From Opitutia bacterium UBA3151 (GTDB lineage Bacteria; Verrucomicrobiota; Verrucomicrobiia; Opitutales; Seribacteraceae), in the NCBI GenBank assembly GCA_002364975.1, contig DEYT01000091.1:1-29457 (forward strand): a DNA stretch of 29,457 nt. The letters are read 5' to 3'. Under the pieces are notes generated by a model. That model was not told the DNA's origin and made no database searches. It saw only the letters and a program-made list of their open reading frames with translations. The first letter of the stretch is position 1; the number at the start of each line of letters is the position of its first letter. Made by a program: the position numbers and the translations under genes. Below are positions 1 to 7,600 of the stretch, one piece after another.

Positions 1-99
1 GAAGCTAGACCAAAAGATTCTTCGCTGATGAATTTATGGTTTAAGGTCTAGGGAAGAGGTTTGAGGCATTTGAGGAAAATTCCTGCTTGCCTTTTTTTT

Positions 100-118
100 C
101 TCGAATTCTGTATTCGAG
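100..118 (+). promoter_or_regulatory. small hairpin just upstream of the likely permease start
   Basis: A perfect 7-bp inverted repeat, CTCGAAT and ATTCGAG around a 5-base loop, ends four bases before the ATG at 123. A run of eight T lies directly in front of it. If translation begins at 123 or 126, the hairpin would cover the ribosome-binding region. If it begins at the TTG at 87, the hairpin is inside the coding sequence. A regulatory role is inference. Confidence 0.3.
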
Positions 119-122
119 CAAG

Positions 123-1622
123 ATGATGCTCGAAACCCTTGCCGATTCTTCCACCTCCTCAGCTGGACCATGGTGGATTCTTTTTATTTCCATCGCCTGG
201 GTAGTCTTCTCCATTGCCAAATTTAAAATGCATCCATTTTTAGCGATGATGATTGGAGCCGTACTCGTTGGCTTACTTTCCGGTCCATTACCCGAGCCTA
301 CGATAGAGAATAAGGGACTTTTCCATTCCCGGGTCGATTTAGAAGAAACGAGTTCTGGACCCTCAGACCTTACCTTAGCGGTAAAATGGAGTTTATACGG
401 GTTTGGTAATACTGCAGGTGGAATCGCCCTCGTTATCGCTTTTGCCTCGATTGTGGGAACATGCATGATGAAAAGTGGTGCCGCCGAACGAGTGGTTCGT
501 CACTTACTCTCGGTTTTTGGGGAAAAAAGGGCAGGGATTGTGCTTCTTCTAAGCGGCTTTATTTTATCCATTCCAGTTTTTTTTGATACGGTCTTCTTTT
601 TATTGATTCCACTTGCTCGTGCGATGTCTTTTCGAGCAGGTGGGAGATATTTATATTTTGTAATGGCCATGGCCGGAGCCGGTGCGATCACCCACTCGAT
701 GGTGCCACCAACCCCCGGGCCATTAGCGATTGCTGAAATTCTTTCCATCGATATCGGAATTGCATTACCCGTGGGTTTATTGGCAAGTATTCCACTGGCT
801 CTAGTCGTCTTGTGGGTTTCTGGTTGGTTTGACCAAAAGTATAAGGTTCCCATGAGACCGGTTGCAGGCGTTGGGAAAGAAGATCTACAAAGTGTTCTTG
901 ATAAAGACTTGAAAGACTTGCCCCCCCTTGTTCAGTCCTATCTTCCAGTCCTGCTGCCGGTCTTTTTGATCTCTGCGGTTTCCTTGGTCAAGGTTTTGGA
1001 CTTTCCAGAAAGAATCCAAGGCAATGAGTTATTTCAAATCCTTTCCTTTTTGGGCGACCCGAATGTAGCGATGTCTTTGGCTGCGTTAGTATCGATTTTC
1101 CTCTTGGTAAACCAATGGAAAAGCAAGGAGCGTAGCAATGGCCCCAAGGTCGGAAAAATTCTGGAAGCTCCATTAATGACTGCTGGGTCTATTATTCTAA
1201 TTACTGGAGCTGGTGGTGCCTATGGGGGTATGATTCGTTTAAGTGGAGTGGGTCAGTGCATCGCAGATTTTGCCAAAACCTTTGAGATTTCTTATATTTT
1301 GCTCGCGTGGGGGATTACAGCTTTGATTCGAATTGCCCAAGGGTCCGCAACCGTTGCAATGATGACTGGTGCCGGGTTGATGGCCTCAATCATTGGAGGT
1401 GGAAATAGTTTATCCTATCATCCATGCTATCTATTTTTGGCGATTGGATTTGGTTCCATTACCTTGTCATGGATGAATGATAGTGGTTTTTGGGTGGTTC
1501 AAAAGCTGAGCGGATTAAATGAAAAGGAAATGCTTAAGACTTGGTCTTTATTGTTAACCGTAATTTCGGTGTGCGGATTAATGATAAGCTTGTTAGGCTC
1601 AGTTTTAATACCACTGAGGTAA
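123..1622 (+). CDS. GntP-family permease (gluconate:H+ symporter type)
   Basis: This is an inner-membrane carrier that would import a sugar acid or related organic acid together with protons. It is strongly hydrophobic throughout, with about a dozen membrane segments. It carries stretches typical of the GntP family: PVFFDTVFFLLIPLA, HSMVPPTPGPLAIAE in the first half and GSATVAMMTGAG in the second. From the ATG at 123 it has 499 residues, a little longer than the usual 430-460 because of an extra loop near residues 60-90. An in-frame TTG at 87, preceded by GAGGA at about 10 bases, is an alternative start adding 12 residues. I prefer 123 because the added residues are not membrane-like and TTG is weaker. 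The next gene, a sugar kinase, starts 21 bases downstream on the same strand, so the two are probably co-transcribed. The true substrate cannot be read from the sequence. Confidence 0.88.
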   Translation: MMLETLADSSTSSAGPWWILFISIAWVVFSIAKFKMHPFLAMMIGAVLVGLLSGPLPEPTIENKGLFHSRVDLEETSSGPSDLTLAVKWSLYGFGNTAGGIALVIAFASIVGTCMMKSGAAERVVRHLLSVFGEKRAGIVLLLSGFILSIPVFFDTVFFLLIPLARAMSFRAGGRYLYFVMAMAGAGAITHSMVPPTPGPLAIAEILSIDIGIALPVGLLASIPLALVVLWVSGWFDQKYKVPMRPVAGVGKEDLQSVLDKDLKDLPPLVQSYLPVLLPVFLISAVSLVKVLDFPERIQGNELFQILSFLGDPNVAMSLAALVSIFLLVNQWKSKERSNGPKVGKILEAPLMTAGSIILITGAGGAYGGMIRLSGVGQCIADFAKTFEISYILLAWGITALIRIAQGSATVAMMTGAGLMASIIGGGNSLSYHPCYLFLAIGFGSITLSWMNDSGFWVVQKLSGLNEKEMLKTWSLLLTVISVCGLMISLLGSVLIPLR

Positions 1623-1643
1623 AATTTTAAAAGAACGGAAACC

Positions 1644-2735
1644 TTGTCCCTGAATATCGATAGCACACTGGAAGATGTTGCTTCTCATTTCTCAATTGGA
1701 GGAGAAATTGTATCCTGTGAAAAACATGGAAATGGGAATGTAAATGATACTTTTTTGGTCAGGTGCCAAAAGGAAGGAGAGCAAAACCTTTATACCATGC
1801 AGAAGATAAATCATCATGTCTTTAAGAACCCTGTTGTCCTAATGCGGAATTTTGAAAGGGTCACTTCCCATTTACTCCAAAAATCTCTGGAGCAAAACCA
1901 TGGAGAAGAGGTACTAACTCTAATTCCATCCATAGATGGAAATTCATATTTCCAAGATGCGGAAGGTAACTTTTGGAGAATGACAAAATTCATTGAGGGA
2001 GGAAGGTCTTACGATGTACCCGAAAATGAAATGCACGCCTTTGAAGCGGCAAAAGCATTTGGTCGCTTTCAGTTGAATTTGAACGATTTGGGAGGATCAA
2101 CTTTGGTGGAGACAATCCCTGACTTTCATAATACCAGAAAGCGATTTGATCGATTCAAAGAGGTTTATCGTCAAGATTCACTGAACCGAGTTTGCGAGGT
2201 TGAGGAACTGGTGGAATTTGCACTCAGTAGTGAAGCACTTGCAGACGCGATTCATCCCGATGATTTCCCTACTCGGGTGGTTCACAATGACACCAAGCTC
2301 AATAATGTCCTGCTCGATAAAACAACAGGTAAAGGAATCTGCGTGGTTGACCTGGATACGGTTATGCCAGGTTGTGCCCTGCATGATTTTGGCGATTTAG
2401 TGCGGACGGCGGCAAGTTCCGCTCAAGAAGATGAACCTGATGAGAAAAAAATGCGTTTTTTACCAAATCGATTTAATGCAATTGTAGATGGCTACATCTC
2501 GGGTACCGGGGAGATGTTAAATGAGGATGAAATCGAAGCCTTGCCTATTGCTCCCATTGTAATCGCCTACGAATTAGGAATTCGATTTCTAACCGATTAT
2601 TTAGAGGGCGATGTTTATTTCAAAATAAAACATCATGATCATAATAAAGACCGGGTCAGGGCACAATTTGCATTGGTTCAATCAATGCAGAGATCTTTTG
2701 AGGAGATGAAGCGAATTGTACTCTCTAAAAAGTAA
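1644..2735 (+). CDS. sugar kinase, N-acetylhexosamine 1-kinase-like (APH fold)
   Basis: This cytoplasmic phosphotransferase has the aminoglycoside phosphotransferase/choline kinase fold. It shows the catalytic loop VVHNDTKLNN (Brenner-type HxDxxxxN) and the metal-binding VVDLDTVMPG, followed by LHDFGDLVRTAA. That combination is characteristic of the group containing the bifidobacterial N-acetylhexosamine 1-kinase NahK, and the 363-residue length matches (about 360). It would phosphorylate a sugar at C1 using ATP. Translation starts at TTG 1644, with GGAA a few bases upstream and no ATG nearby. It lies 21 bases after the GntP-type permease, so it may act on the imported substrate, although an acidic sugar permease and a HexNAc kinase are not an obvious pair. 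Members of this family are often misnamed mucin-desulfating sulfatase. Family membership is secure; the substrate is inference. Confidence 0.8.
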   Translation: MSLNIDSTLEDVASHFSIGGEIVSCEKHGNGNVNDTFLVRCQKEGEQNLYTMQKINHHVFKNPVVLMRNFERVTSHLLQKSLEQNHGEEVLTLIPSIDGNSYFQDAEGNFWRMTKFIEGGRSYDVPENEMHAFEAAKAFGRFQLNLNDLGGSTLVETIPDFHNTRKRFDRFKEVYRQDSLNRVCEVEELVEFALSSEALADAIHPDDFPTRVVHNDTKLNNVLLDKTTGKGICVVDLDTVMPGCALHDFGDLVRTAASSAQEDEPDEKKMRFLPNRFNAIVDGYISGTGEMLNEDEIEALPIAPIVIAYELGIRFLTDYLEGDVYFKIKHHDHNKDRVRAQFALVQSMQRSFEEMKRIVLSKK

Positions 2736-2780
2736 GAAAAGTTGTTTGTTTTAAATTCAGAAAAATGGATCGGAGACTTT

Positions 2781-4016
2781 TTAAAACCAAAGTCGAAGAC
2801 TCGTACCCAAGGTCCAACCTCTAAATTGAGTATCACCCATAGATTTAAGCTCATCATGCTGAATGCCACTAACAAGTTTTAGGTTTTCACCACAAAGATA
2901 GTAATTAAGGCCAAGATAAATGCCCTGATGTTGATCTCCCCGGCCACTATTCAACTCAATACTTGTATCACGAGTGTCCGCAAGGGGGCCGTAGCGACTG
3001 TTTAGTTTGAGCCCCTCGGAAAGATTGGATTCTTGATATAAGTACCTACTTACCACTTTCATTTTTTGATCTTTTAACCAATACATTGGCATCAATACGA
3101 ACCCCGCAAAAGACCCCTCACGATTTAGATTCGACTGCTCTCCGTTATCTCCCCAGGCGAGGGTACTATGAAGGGCCCAAGGTCCATTTTCGATACGATT
3201 TACCAGGGATAAAGCCCACTCATTTCCTCCTGCGAGGCGATCCTCTGAAACCAATCCTTCCTGTTGGTAGTAGGAAATCCAATACTCAAGACTATCAAAA
3301 GAGCTTCCTTGTGAATAGTCGCCTAACCAAGATCCATAGAAAACTTTACTATCTTCCCAGCCACCCAGATAATCATCATAAGTTCCGGAAAAGACTGCGG
3401 CGTCAAAAGTATGTTTCCCGGCAGTCCACTTGATCCAAGTTGCCAGCGGGTTTCCCTTTTCTTTATCGTAAAGCCATAATTTATTAGAAAAGGATGACCG
3501 TTCCAGGCAATGGATCATAGTAGAAGACCTTTGCCACTCGTCCGCCATTCTTCCCGTTCGCCTTCCATATCCAATCTCAAGGCTTTCCAAACCATCGATA
3601 TTCCAAAATAGATCGGCATCAAAAGTTATATTCGCTGCTCGAAAAGTCTCATGTCCCCACTGTCGATAATCTCCAGGATACGCATTCCGGTCATTGGATA
3701 CTTGACTGACCACTTTGAATTTCCAGTAGCTTGCTACTTTGCCTGAAATCCCAACCCAAACCCGTCTGAATTCTTCAAAAGAATCGTCCAAAGCTTGTCC
3801 AGAATTATCGGTTCCATCGATATGTCCGATTTGGTGCTGGTAGGAGAGAAAAAGCTTCGCGCTCTGGAGAGCTGGAGAGTTCTCGTTTGTGTGGAATTTT
3901 CCGAAATCCTTGAGATTCTGACAAAATTCATCGGACAACTGAGCTGATAAATTAAATGGAGAAAAGTGAAAGAAGACTGGGGAAAGAAAAAGAATCAGTT
4001 GGGATGGGCGGCTCAT
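2781..4016 (-). CDS. outer-membrane porin, OprO/OprP-like beta-barrel
   Basis: The 411-residue protein starts with a hydrophobic signal peptide ending near LSAQ (residues 1-26) and ends in LGTSLRLWF. A C-terminal aromatic residue preceded by alternating hydrophobic residues is the standard sorting signal of outer-membrane barrels. Alternating beta-strand patterns rich in Tyr, Trp and Gly run through the whole length, as do stretches such as FRRVWVGISGKVASYWKFKVV, which resemble the phosphate-selective porin O/P family. It would form a diffusion channel for small, perhaps anionic, solutes. It is convergent with the kinase gene, with 45 bases between them, and divergent from the DoxX-like gene. 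A good promoter lies directly upstream and would give an almost leaderless mRNA. Family assignment is by overall pattern, so a different barrel family is possible. Confidence 0.75.
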   Translation of the reverse strand: MSRPSQLILFLSPVFFHFSPFNLSAQLSDEFCQNLKDFGKFHTNENSPALQSAKLFLSYQHQIGHIDGTDNSGQALDDSFEEFRRVWVGISGKVASYWKFKVVSQVSNDRNAYPGDYRQWGHETFRAANITFDADLFWNIDGLESLEIGYGRRTGRMADEWQRSSTMIHCLERSSFSNKLWLYDKEKGNPLATWIKWTAGKHTFDAAVFSGTYDDYLGGWEDSKVFYGSWLGDYSQGSSFDSLEYWISYYQQEGLVSEDRLAGGNEWALSLVNRIENGPWALHSTLAWGDNGEQSNLNREGSFAGFVLMPMYWLKDQKMKVVSRYLYQESNLSEGLKLNSRYGPLADTRDTSIELNSGRGDQHQGIYLGLNYYLCGENLKLVSGIQHDELKSMGDTQFRGWTLGTSLRLWF

Positions 4017-4023
4017 TTTTCAT

Positions 4024-4052
4024 TTAATAATTGCCTGAGACCCTTGGGTCAA
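4024..4052 (-). promoter_or_regulatory. probable sigma-70 promoter of the porin gene
   Basis: On the minus strand, TTGACC (4052-4047) is followed after 17 bases by TATTAA (4029-4024). Only seven bases separate the -10 box from the porin ATG at 4016, so transcription would begin at or next to the start codon. The -35 box is part of a 12-bp near-palindrome, GACCC-TT-GGGTC (4039-4050). Confidence 0.5.
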
Positions 4053-4065
4053 TAAGCATGAAGTA

Positions 4066-4989
4066 ATGAAAGCTAAAGAATATTTTCTCGACGGACTTTT
4101 CAGCCCCCATTCTGGGGACAAAGCAACCCTGCAAGCTCAAATTCACTGGACCTTGAGAATAACCGCGGCTTTGTGTTTTATTGGCCACGGTACTTGGGGA
4201 TTGATTACTAAGTCAGGCTGGCTTCCTTTCTTTGCGTCTCAGGGGATTGAGCCAGAAGTAGCATGGATGATGCAACCATTAATCGGGGCATTCGATATTC
4301 TGATGGCGGTCATCCTTTTGCGCAAACCCAATAGGGCCATTTTAATCTGGATGTTTTTATGGGCTCTTTGGACCGCGATTTTGCGTCCTCTTGCTGGAAA
4401 CCTCGAAAAAATTCAAGTCGATGGTGAATGGATCGTACAATTAGCTACTGATTCAATGCGGGTGGCAAAGATGCAGACATGGGAGTTTTGGGAGCGGGCT
4501 GGAAATTGGGGGCCACCATTTATGCTCTTGGTGATGGGGGGTGCCTTTGCGATGACTCGAAAGGATTTGGTCGTGCCTTATCAGGAGCCAGAAATCAAAG
4601 ATTCTACGATCGATACGCTCTTTTTTCTCTGTAAATCATGCCTTGCCCTGCTTTTGATCGGACATGGAGGGTTTGGGTTTGCGGTTGAAAAACAGATGTT
4701 AATCAACCATTGGCAGTCGATTGGTGTGGAAGCAGACATTGCTTTCATTACTCGGGTAGGTTATGGAGAATTTCTTCTGGGAATATTGATTTTTCTTGCT
4801 CCTATCCGTCCCCTGATCCTCTTGGCCTTACTATGGAAATTGTTTACCGAATTCCTTTATGTCCCAGCTGATACCGTTGCCGGTATGGGAATCATAAATA
4901 TCTTCGAATGGATAGAACGCTGGGGAGATTACGGTATTCCCTTAGTTATGCTCTACATCCTTAGCTACCGTAAAAAAGTGGCAAGTTAA
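4066..4989 (+). CDS. tandem-duplicated DoxX-like membrane protein
   Basis: This 307-residue integral membrane protein has about eight hydrophobic segments. It consists of two related halves, roughly residues 31-162 and 190-300. Matching landmarks are IGHGTWG (39-45) and IGHGGFG (198-204); SQGIEPEVAWM (58-68) and SIGVEADIAFI (218-228); WERAGNWGPPFMLL (142-155) and IERWGDYGIPLVML (283-296). The general look, with an early Gly-His pair in the first membrane helix and short helices, recalls DoxX/quinol-oxidase-associated proteins, but no catalytic motif confirms a role. The ATG at 4066 follows a 49-base divergent gap to the porin gene. Its stop codon overlaps that of the convergent small gene by four bases. 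Function unknown. Confidence 0.75.
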   Translation: MKAKEYFLDGLFSPHSGDKATLQAQIHWTLRITAALCFIGHGTWGLITKSGWLPFFASQGIEPEVAWMMQPLIGAFDILMAVILLRKPNRAILIWMFLWALWTAILRPLAGNLEKIQVDGEWIVQLATDSMRVAKMQTWEFWERAGNWGPPFMLLVMGGAFAMTRKDLVVPYQEPEIKDSTIDTLFFLCKSCLALLLIGHGGFGFAVEKQMLINHWQSIGVEADIAFITRVGYGEFLLGILIFLAPIRPLILLALLWKLFTEFLYVPADTVAGMGIINIFEWIERWGDYGIPLVMLYILSYRKKVAS

Positions 4990-5255
4990 TCGTTGCGGAC
5001 TTTTTCTTTTTCGCTTTCTGCCTTGGCTTCAAGGCTGAGTACTTCTTGGGCTAAAATATTGCGGGCTTCTTCCGCCTCTGCCGTGCTTCCTTTGGCAAGT
5101 GCATCTTGTACACTCTTTTCCAAAAAGATTTTTCGTTCTGCAATCTTAGCTTTGAATTTCGATTCTATTTCCGAAATCTTCTCCTTTTGTTCTTCTGAAA
5201 GTGGTTCATCATCCCCTCCCATTCTCTCCATCGCCAATTCATATGAACTTTTCAT
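4986..5255 (-). CDS. small charged coiled-coil protein, unknown function
   Basis: This 89-residue soluble protein is dominated by Glu, Lys and Ala in heptad-like order (roughly residues 18-85). No signal peptide, membrane segment or catalytic motif is visible. The composition is that of a long helix or short coiled coil. The minus reading is preferred over an overlapping 96-residue plus-strand reading at 4993-5283, which is Ser/Leu-rich low-complexity and typical of an antisense shadow of a Glu/Lys-rich gene. It is separated by 56 bases from the upstream lipase-maturation-factor-like gene on the same strand and may share its transcript. I do not recognise the family. Confidence 0.6.
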   Translation of the reverse strand: MKSSYELAMERMGGDDEPLSEEQKEKISEIESKFKAKIAERKIFLEKSVQDALAKGSTAEAEEARNILAQEVLSLEAKAESEKEKVRND

Positions 5256-5311
5256 AGGTACTAGTGTAGTGAATGAAAATTAAATTTCCTCAAGGTTTTT
5301 CTGCGATTTGC

Positions 5312-7069
5312 TTAGAAATCATTGGGTATGGTGAGCACAAAAGAAGCCTCTGGGATTTTCTCCGTTTCCCAAACCTTGTTCTTTTCTTTAGAGAATGAAA
5401 AGTGGTGGAGAGAAACGCGGAGAAAGCTTGGTTTGAAGTTAATCGGATTTGAATCTGAAAACTTTTCGAGCACACAACTACGGTTCTCTCCCATGGCATG
5501 GAGCAGACTTCCAAACCATGAAGATCTATTGATGAAAGTTTGCATCAACTGATTATAATTTGAAATTGCTTGTTTTTGAATTTCTGGTGGAGCTTGTTGC
5601 AGAGCTTGGAATTCTTTCTGACCCAGGACCTCAGCGAGGTTCGAAAAAAAGGAATTCTCCTTCCCTTCGACTTTCATCTGAAGAAACCGTCCATATAAAA
5701 AACGGGAAAATGGATGTCCGTTATAATTCTCGAAATTGAGTCCTTCAAACCACATCTGCCAATCGATTCGAGGCATATGAGGACCAGTGAAGTACAGAGG
5801 TTGATTTTCTCTGCTTGGTTTCCATGCGAACTGGTAGGTTTGCCAAGTTTCCCCTTCCTTACTTCCCTCGATGATGATTTCGGGTCGAGTGGTGGTCATC
5901 ACCCTGAAGAGTCCATAGGAATTGAAAGATCGAAAGATTCTGACCTGCTCGTGTATGCGAAGAAGCCAATTGGGAAGTGCAAAACTGGATTTCTCTACGG
6001 GCTGATTCCCTCGGAAATCATTTACCAAATGCCCCAAGGTGGTGAAGGCGAATAAAAAAGAAGTCAAAGCAATCAAGCAAATCTTTGGATAAGATTTGCC
6101 ACTGTGTAATTCTTTTTGCGGGGTGGTTAAGCGATTGGATAATCGATCTGGAAGCATTTGATCGTCTACTAGCGGGATACAGAGGCAAAGGGTCAAAAGG
6201 TTGAAAAATCCATAGTTTCCTGATGCCATAATAATTCCTTGAAGCAGAATTTGCCCAAATAAACCAACTCTTCTAATTTTGCCCGGTAAGAAGAGAAAGA
6301 TTGGCAGGAGCAATTCCACAGCATACATCCAATAAAGTGAGATCCGATCAAACCATGAGGGTAGGGAATGAATCCACGGACTCCAGGAGTGCGGGATGGG
6401 TTGGGTCCAATAATGAAAATTGAGTGCGGTTAAGTCGCGCCAGGTATTGCTTCCATCTCCTGCAAAGTAAGTGAATTTTACAAGTCCTGATTCAAGCATT
6501 AATTTGGCAAGTAGTCCCACCAGTAAAAGCCTACCAAAGTTAGAAACCCTCAGGGGCTTTAATAAATGATGAAACCTAGTTATCGGTAAAAAGAAAAGGG
6601 AGAGAAGCAGGGTCTCGGTGAGTAAAATATCCCACTGGAAGCTCAAGAAAGGTTCGCCGACAACCATCAGGGAAAGATAGCAAGTATAGCTGACGATCGC
6701 TGATGAAAATGGTAAGACACCTATGGTTAGGAAAATTGCTGAAATGCTACCAAGGGCAAAAAGCAAGTGGTGATTAGCAAGCGGTTGAAACCATAAAAGA
6801 GTGGGGCGAAGGGACCATTTTTTTGCCGGGTTCTCTTCGGCCTTGGAAAGCTCTTCAATGAATTGAAGATCCTCCTTCCATGGTTTGAGTCCATCGTTTC
6901 CAATCAAGGCATCGGCCTGTGACCAATAGGAAAGAAAAGCGATTACGGAAACTAAGCCCAAGGCTCGTCCGAAGAGCCAATGTGCGAACTGGTATGTGGC
7001 CTTATTTTGAAAATGTCCCGCCAAAGATTTCCCAAAAACTTGGGGTGTATGTCTACCTAAGTTATACAT
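5312..7069 (-). CDS. lipase maturation factor (LMF) family membrane protein
   Basis: The protein has an N-terminal membrane half with several helices followed by a soluble C-terminal region, as in the vertebrate LMF1/LMF2 and bacterial LMF family. Recognisable stretches are FLSFQWDILLTETLLLSLFF, ESGLVKFTYFAGDGSNTW then LTALNFHYWTQPIPH, and NYGFFNLLTLCLCIPLVDD. In the C-terminal half are FRVMTTTRPEIIIEG and GPHMPRIDWQMWFEGL. In animals the family helps fold lipases in the endoplasmic reticulum. In bacteria the role is unproven, but membrane-linked folding or modification of exported proteins is plausible. The ATG at 7069 (585 residues) is preferred over the in-frame TTG at 7093. The 71-residue unknown gene ends 41 bases upstream on the same strand, so the two may be co-transcribed. 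Confidence 0.85.
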   Translation of the reverse strand: MYNLGRHTPQVFGKSLAGHFQNKATYQFAHWLFGRALGLVSVIAFLSYWSQADALIGNDGLKPWKEDLQFIEELSKAEENPAKKWSLRPTLLWFQPLANHHLLFALGSISAIFLTIGVLPFSSAIVSYTCYLSLMVVGEPFLSFQWDILLTETLLLSLFFLPITRFHHLLKPLRVSNFGRLLLVGLLAKLMLESGLVKFTYFAGDGSNTWRDLTALNFHYWTQPIPHSWSPWIHSLPSWFDRISLYWMYAVELLLPIFLFLPGKIRRVGLFGQILLQGIIMASGNYGFFNLLTLCLCIPLVDDQMLPDRLSNRLTTPQKELHSGKSYPKICLIALTSFLFAFTTLGHLVNDFRGNQPVEKSSFALPNWLLRIHEQVRIFRSFNSYGLFRVMTTTRPEIIIEGSKEGETWQTYQFAWKPSRENQPLYFTGPHMPRIDWQMWFEGLNFENYNGHPFSRFLYGRFLQMKVEGKENSFFSNLAEVLGQKEFQALQQAPPEIQKQAISNYNQLMQTFINRSSWFGSLLHAMGENRSCVLEKFSDSNPINFKPSFLRVSLHHFSFSKEKNKVWETEKIPEASFVLTIPNDF

Positions 7070-7110
7070 GCCTAAAGATTTACAAATCTTCAAGCCTTGG
7101 CAAGAATCGC

Positions 7111-7326
7111 TTAGGTTTTTTTCGAGTGAAGGGCCTCGACTTCTTTCATTAGCTGAGCGTAATAATCGGGATCGAGGGCAAAGGATTCAACCGCAACAGG
7201 TGACTTGGTCTCTTCCCGAATTGGTCGGATTAAGTGAAATGACTTACGACTATTTGGAGTGGAATAAGTTACCTCCGCTCCGTCTTTTAAGTTATTGGGT
7301 TCGAAAACTTGAATAAATTTCTTCAA
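7111..7326 (-). CDS. small hypothetical protein (71 aa)
   Basis: This small soluble protein begins MKKFIQVFEPNN if translated from TTG 7326 and ends in a charged helix, LMKEVEALHSKKT. No signal peptide, membrane helix or known motif is visible. The same frame stays open to another TTG at 7371, but that extra stretch overlaps promoter-like boxes, so 7326 is the likelier start. A well-spaced -35/-10 pair ends seven bases before that codon, which supports a real, leaderless gene. It precedes the lipase-maturation-factor-like gene by 41 bases. I do not recognise a family. It could be a small DNA- or protein-binding accessory, but nothing in the sequence proves this. Confidence 0.45.
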   Translation of the reverse strand: MKKFIQVFEPNNLKDGAEVTYSTPNSRKSFHLIRPIREETKSPVAVESFALDPDYYAQLMKEVEALHSKKT

Positions 7327-7333
7327 TATGTGT

Positions 7334-7361
7334 ATTATAGTCCCAATTTCAATTTGGACAA
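7334..7361 (-). promoter_or_regulatory. probable sigma-70 promoter for the 71-aa gene
   Basis: On the minus strand, TTGTCC (7361-7356) and a perfect TATAAT (7339-7334) are 16 bases apart. The -10 box ends seven bases before the TTG at 7326. The promoter lies just beyond the terminator of the upstream small lipoprotein gene, which makes a separate transcription unit likely. Confidence 0.55.
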
Positions 7362-7366
7362 GAAAG

Positions 7367-7408
7367 ACCAAAAAAGCCCCTATCGAATTTACGATAAGGG
7401 CTTTTATT
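7367..7408 (-). terminator. intrinsic terminator of the small lipoprotein gene
   Basis: The arms 7372-7385 and 7392-7405 form a 14-bp stem around a 6-base loop. In minus-strand RNA the only non-Watson-Crick pair is a G-U wobble, whereas on the plus strand it would be an A-C mismatch, so the hairpin is built for minus-strand transcripts. Six U residues (7375-7370) close the stem and continue past it. It begins about 20 bases after the stop codon of the lipoprotein gene. Confidence 0.85.
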
Positions 7409-7424
7409 AGAAAAGTACCGGAAC

Positions 7425-7574
7425 TTATTCCGATGCGTCACCTTCGTGAGAGTGGTCGCCTTCTTTGCAACACTCACCGTCAGCTCCGCAGCATTCGGCT
7501 TCACTAGCACCACCACCACAGGAGGCAAATAATCCGATGGAAAGTAATCCGAGGATGAAAAGCAAGTTTTTCAT
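7425..7574 (-). CDS. 49-residue Cys/His-rich lipoprotein, putative metal binder
   Basis: This small gene starts at ATG 7574. Residues 1-18 form a short signal sequence ending in LFAS just before Cys19, a reasonable though not ideal lipobox because Phe sits at -3. The mature part is only about 30 residues. It contains two CC pairs (ECCGADGECC) and an HSH motif among many Asp and Glu, a composition suggesting binding of a soft or transition metal at the cell envelope. The gene has its own promoter region with an inverted repeat upstream and a strong terminator downstream, which supports it being real despite its size. It sits between the pdeM operon and the 71-residue gene. Metal binding is inference from residue content; no family is recognised. 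Confidence 0.72.
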   Translation of the reverse strand: MKNLLFILGLLSIGLFASCGGGASEAECCGADGECCKEGDHSHEGDASE

Positions 7575-7600
7575 GATATTTAGCAATTTATTGTATAGTA

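Noticed and set aside
41..466. 141-residue minus-strand reading frame opposite the GntP gene
   Set aside because: It is antisense to clear GntP membrane segments and shows no domain or ribosome-binding site.
3086..3433. 115-residue plus-strand reading frame inside the porin gene
   Set aside because: It is antisense to a signal-peptide-bearing beta-barrel gene and has atypical Arg/Pro/His-rich composition.
4993..5283. 96-residue plus-strand reading frame
   Set aside because: It is a Ser/Leu-rich antisense shadow of the Glu/Lys-rich minus-strand gene at 4986-5255.
7068..7316. 82-residue plus-strand reading frame
   Set aside because: It overlaps the minus-strand 71-residue gene, which has a matching promoter; the plus reading has no promoter or family features.
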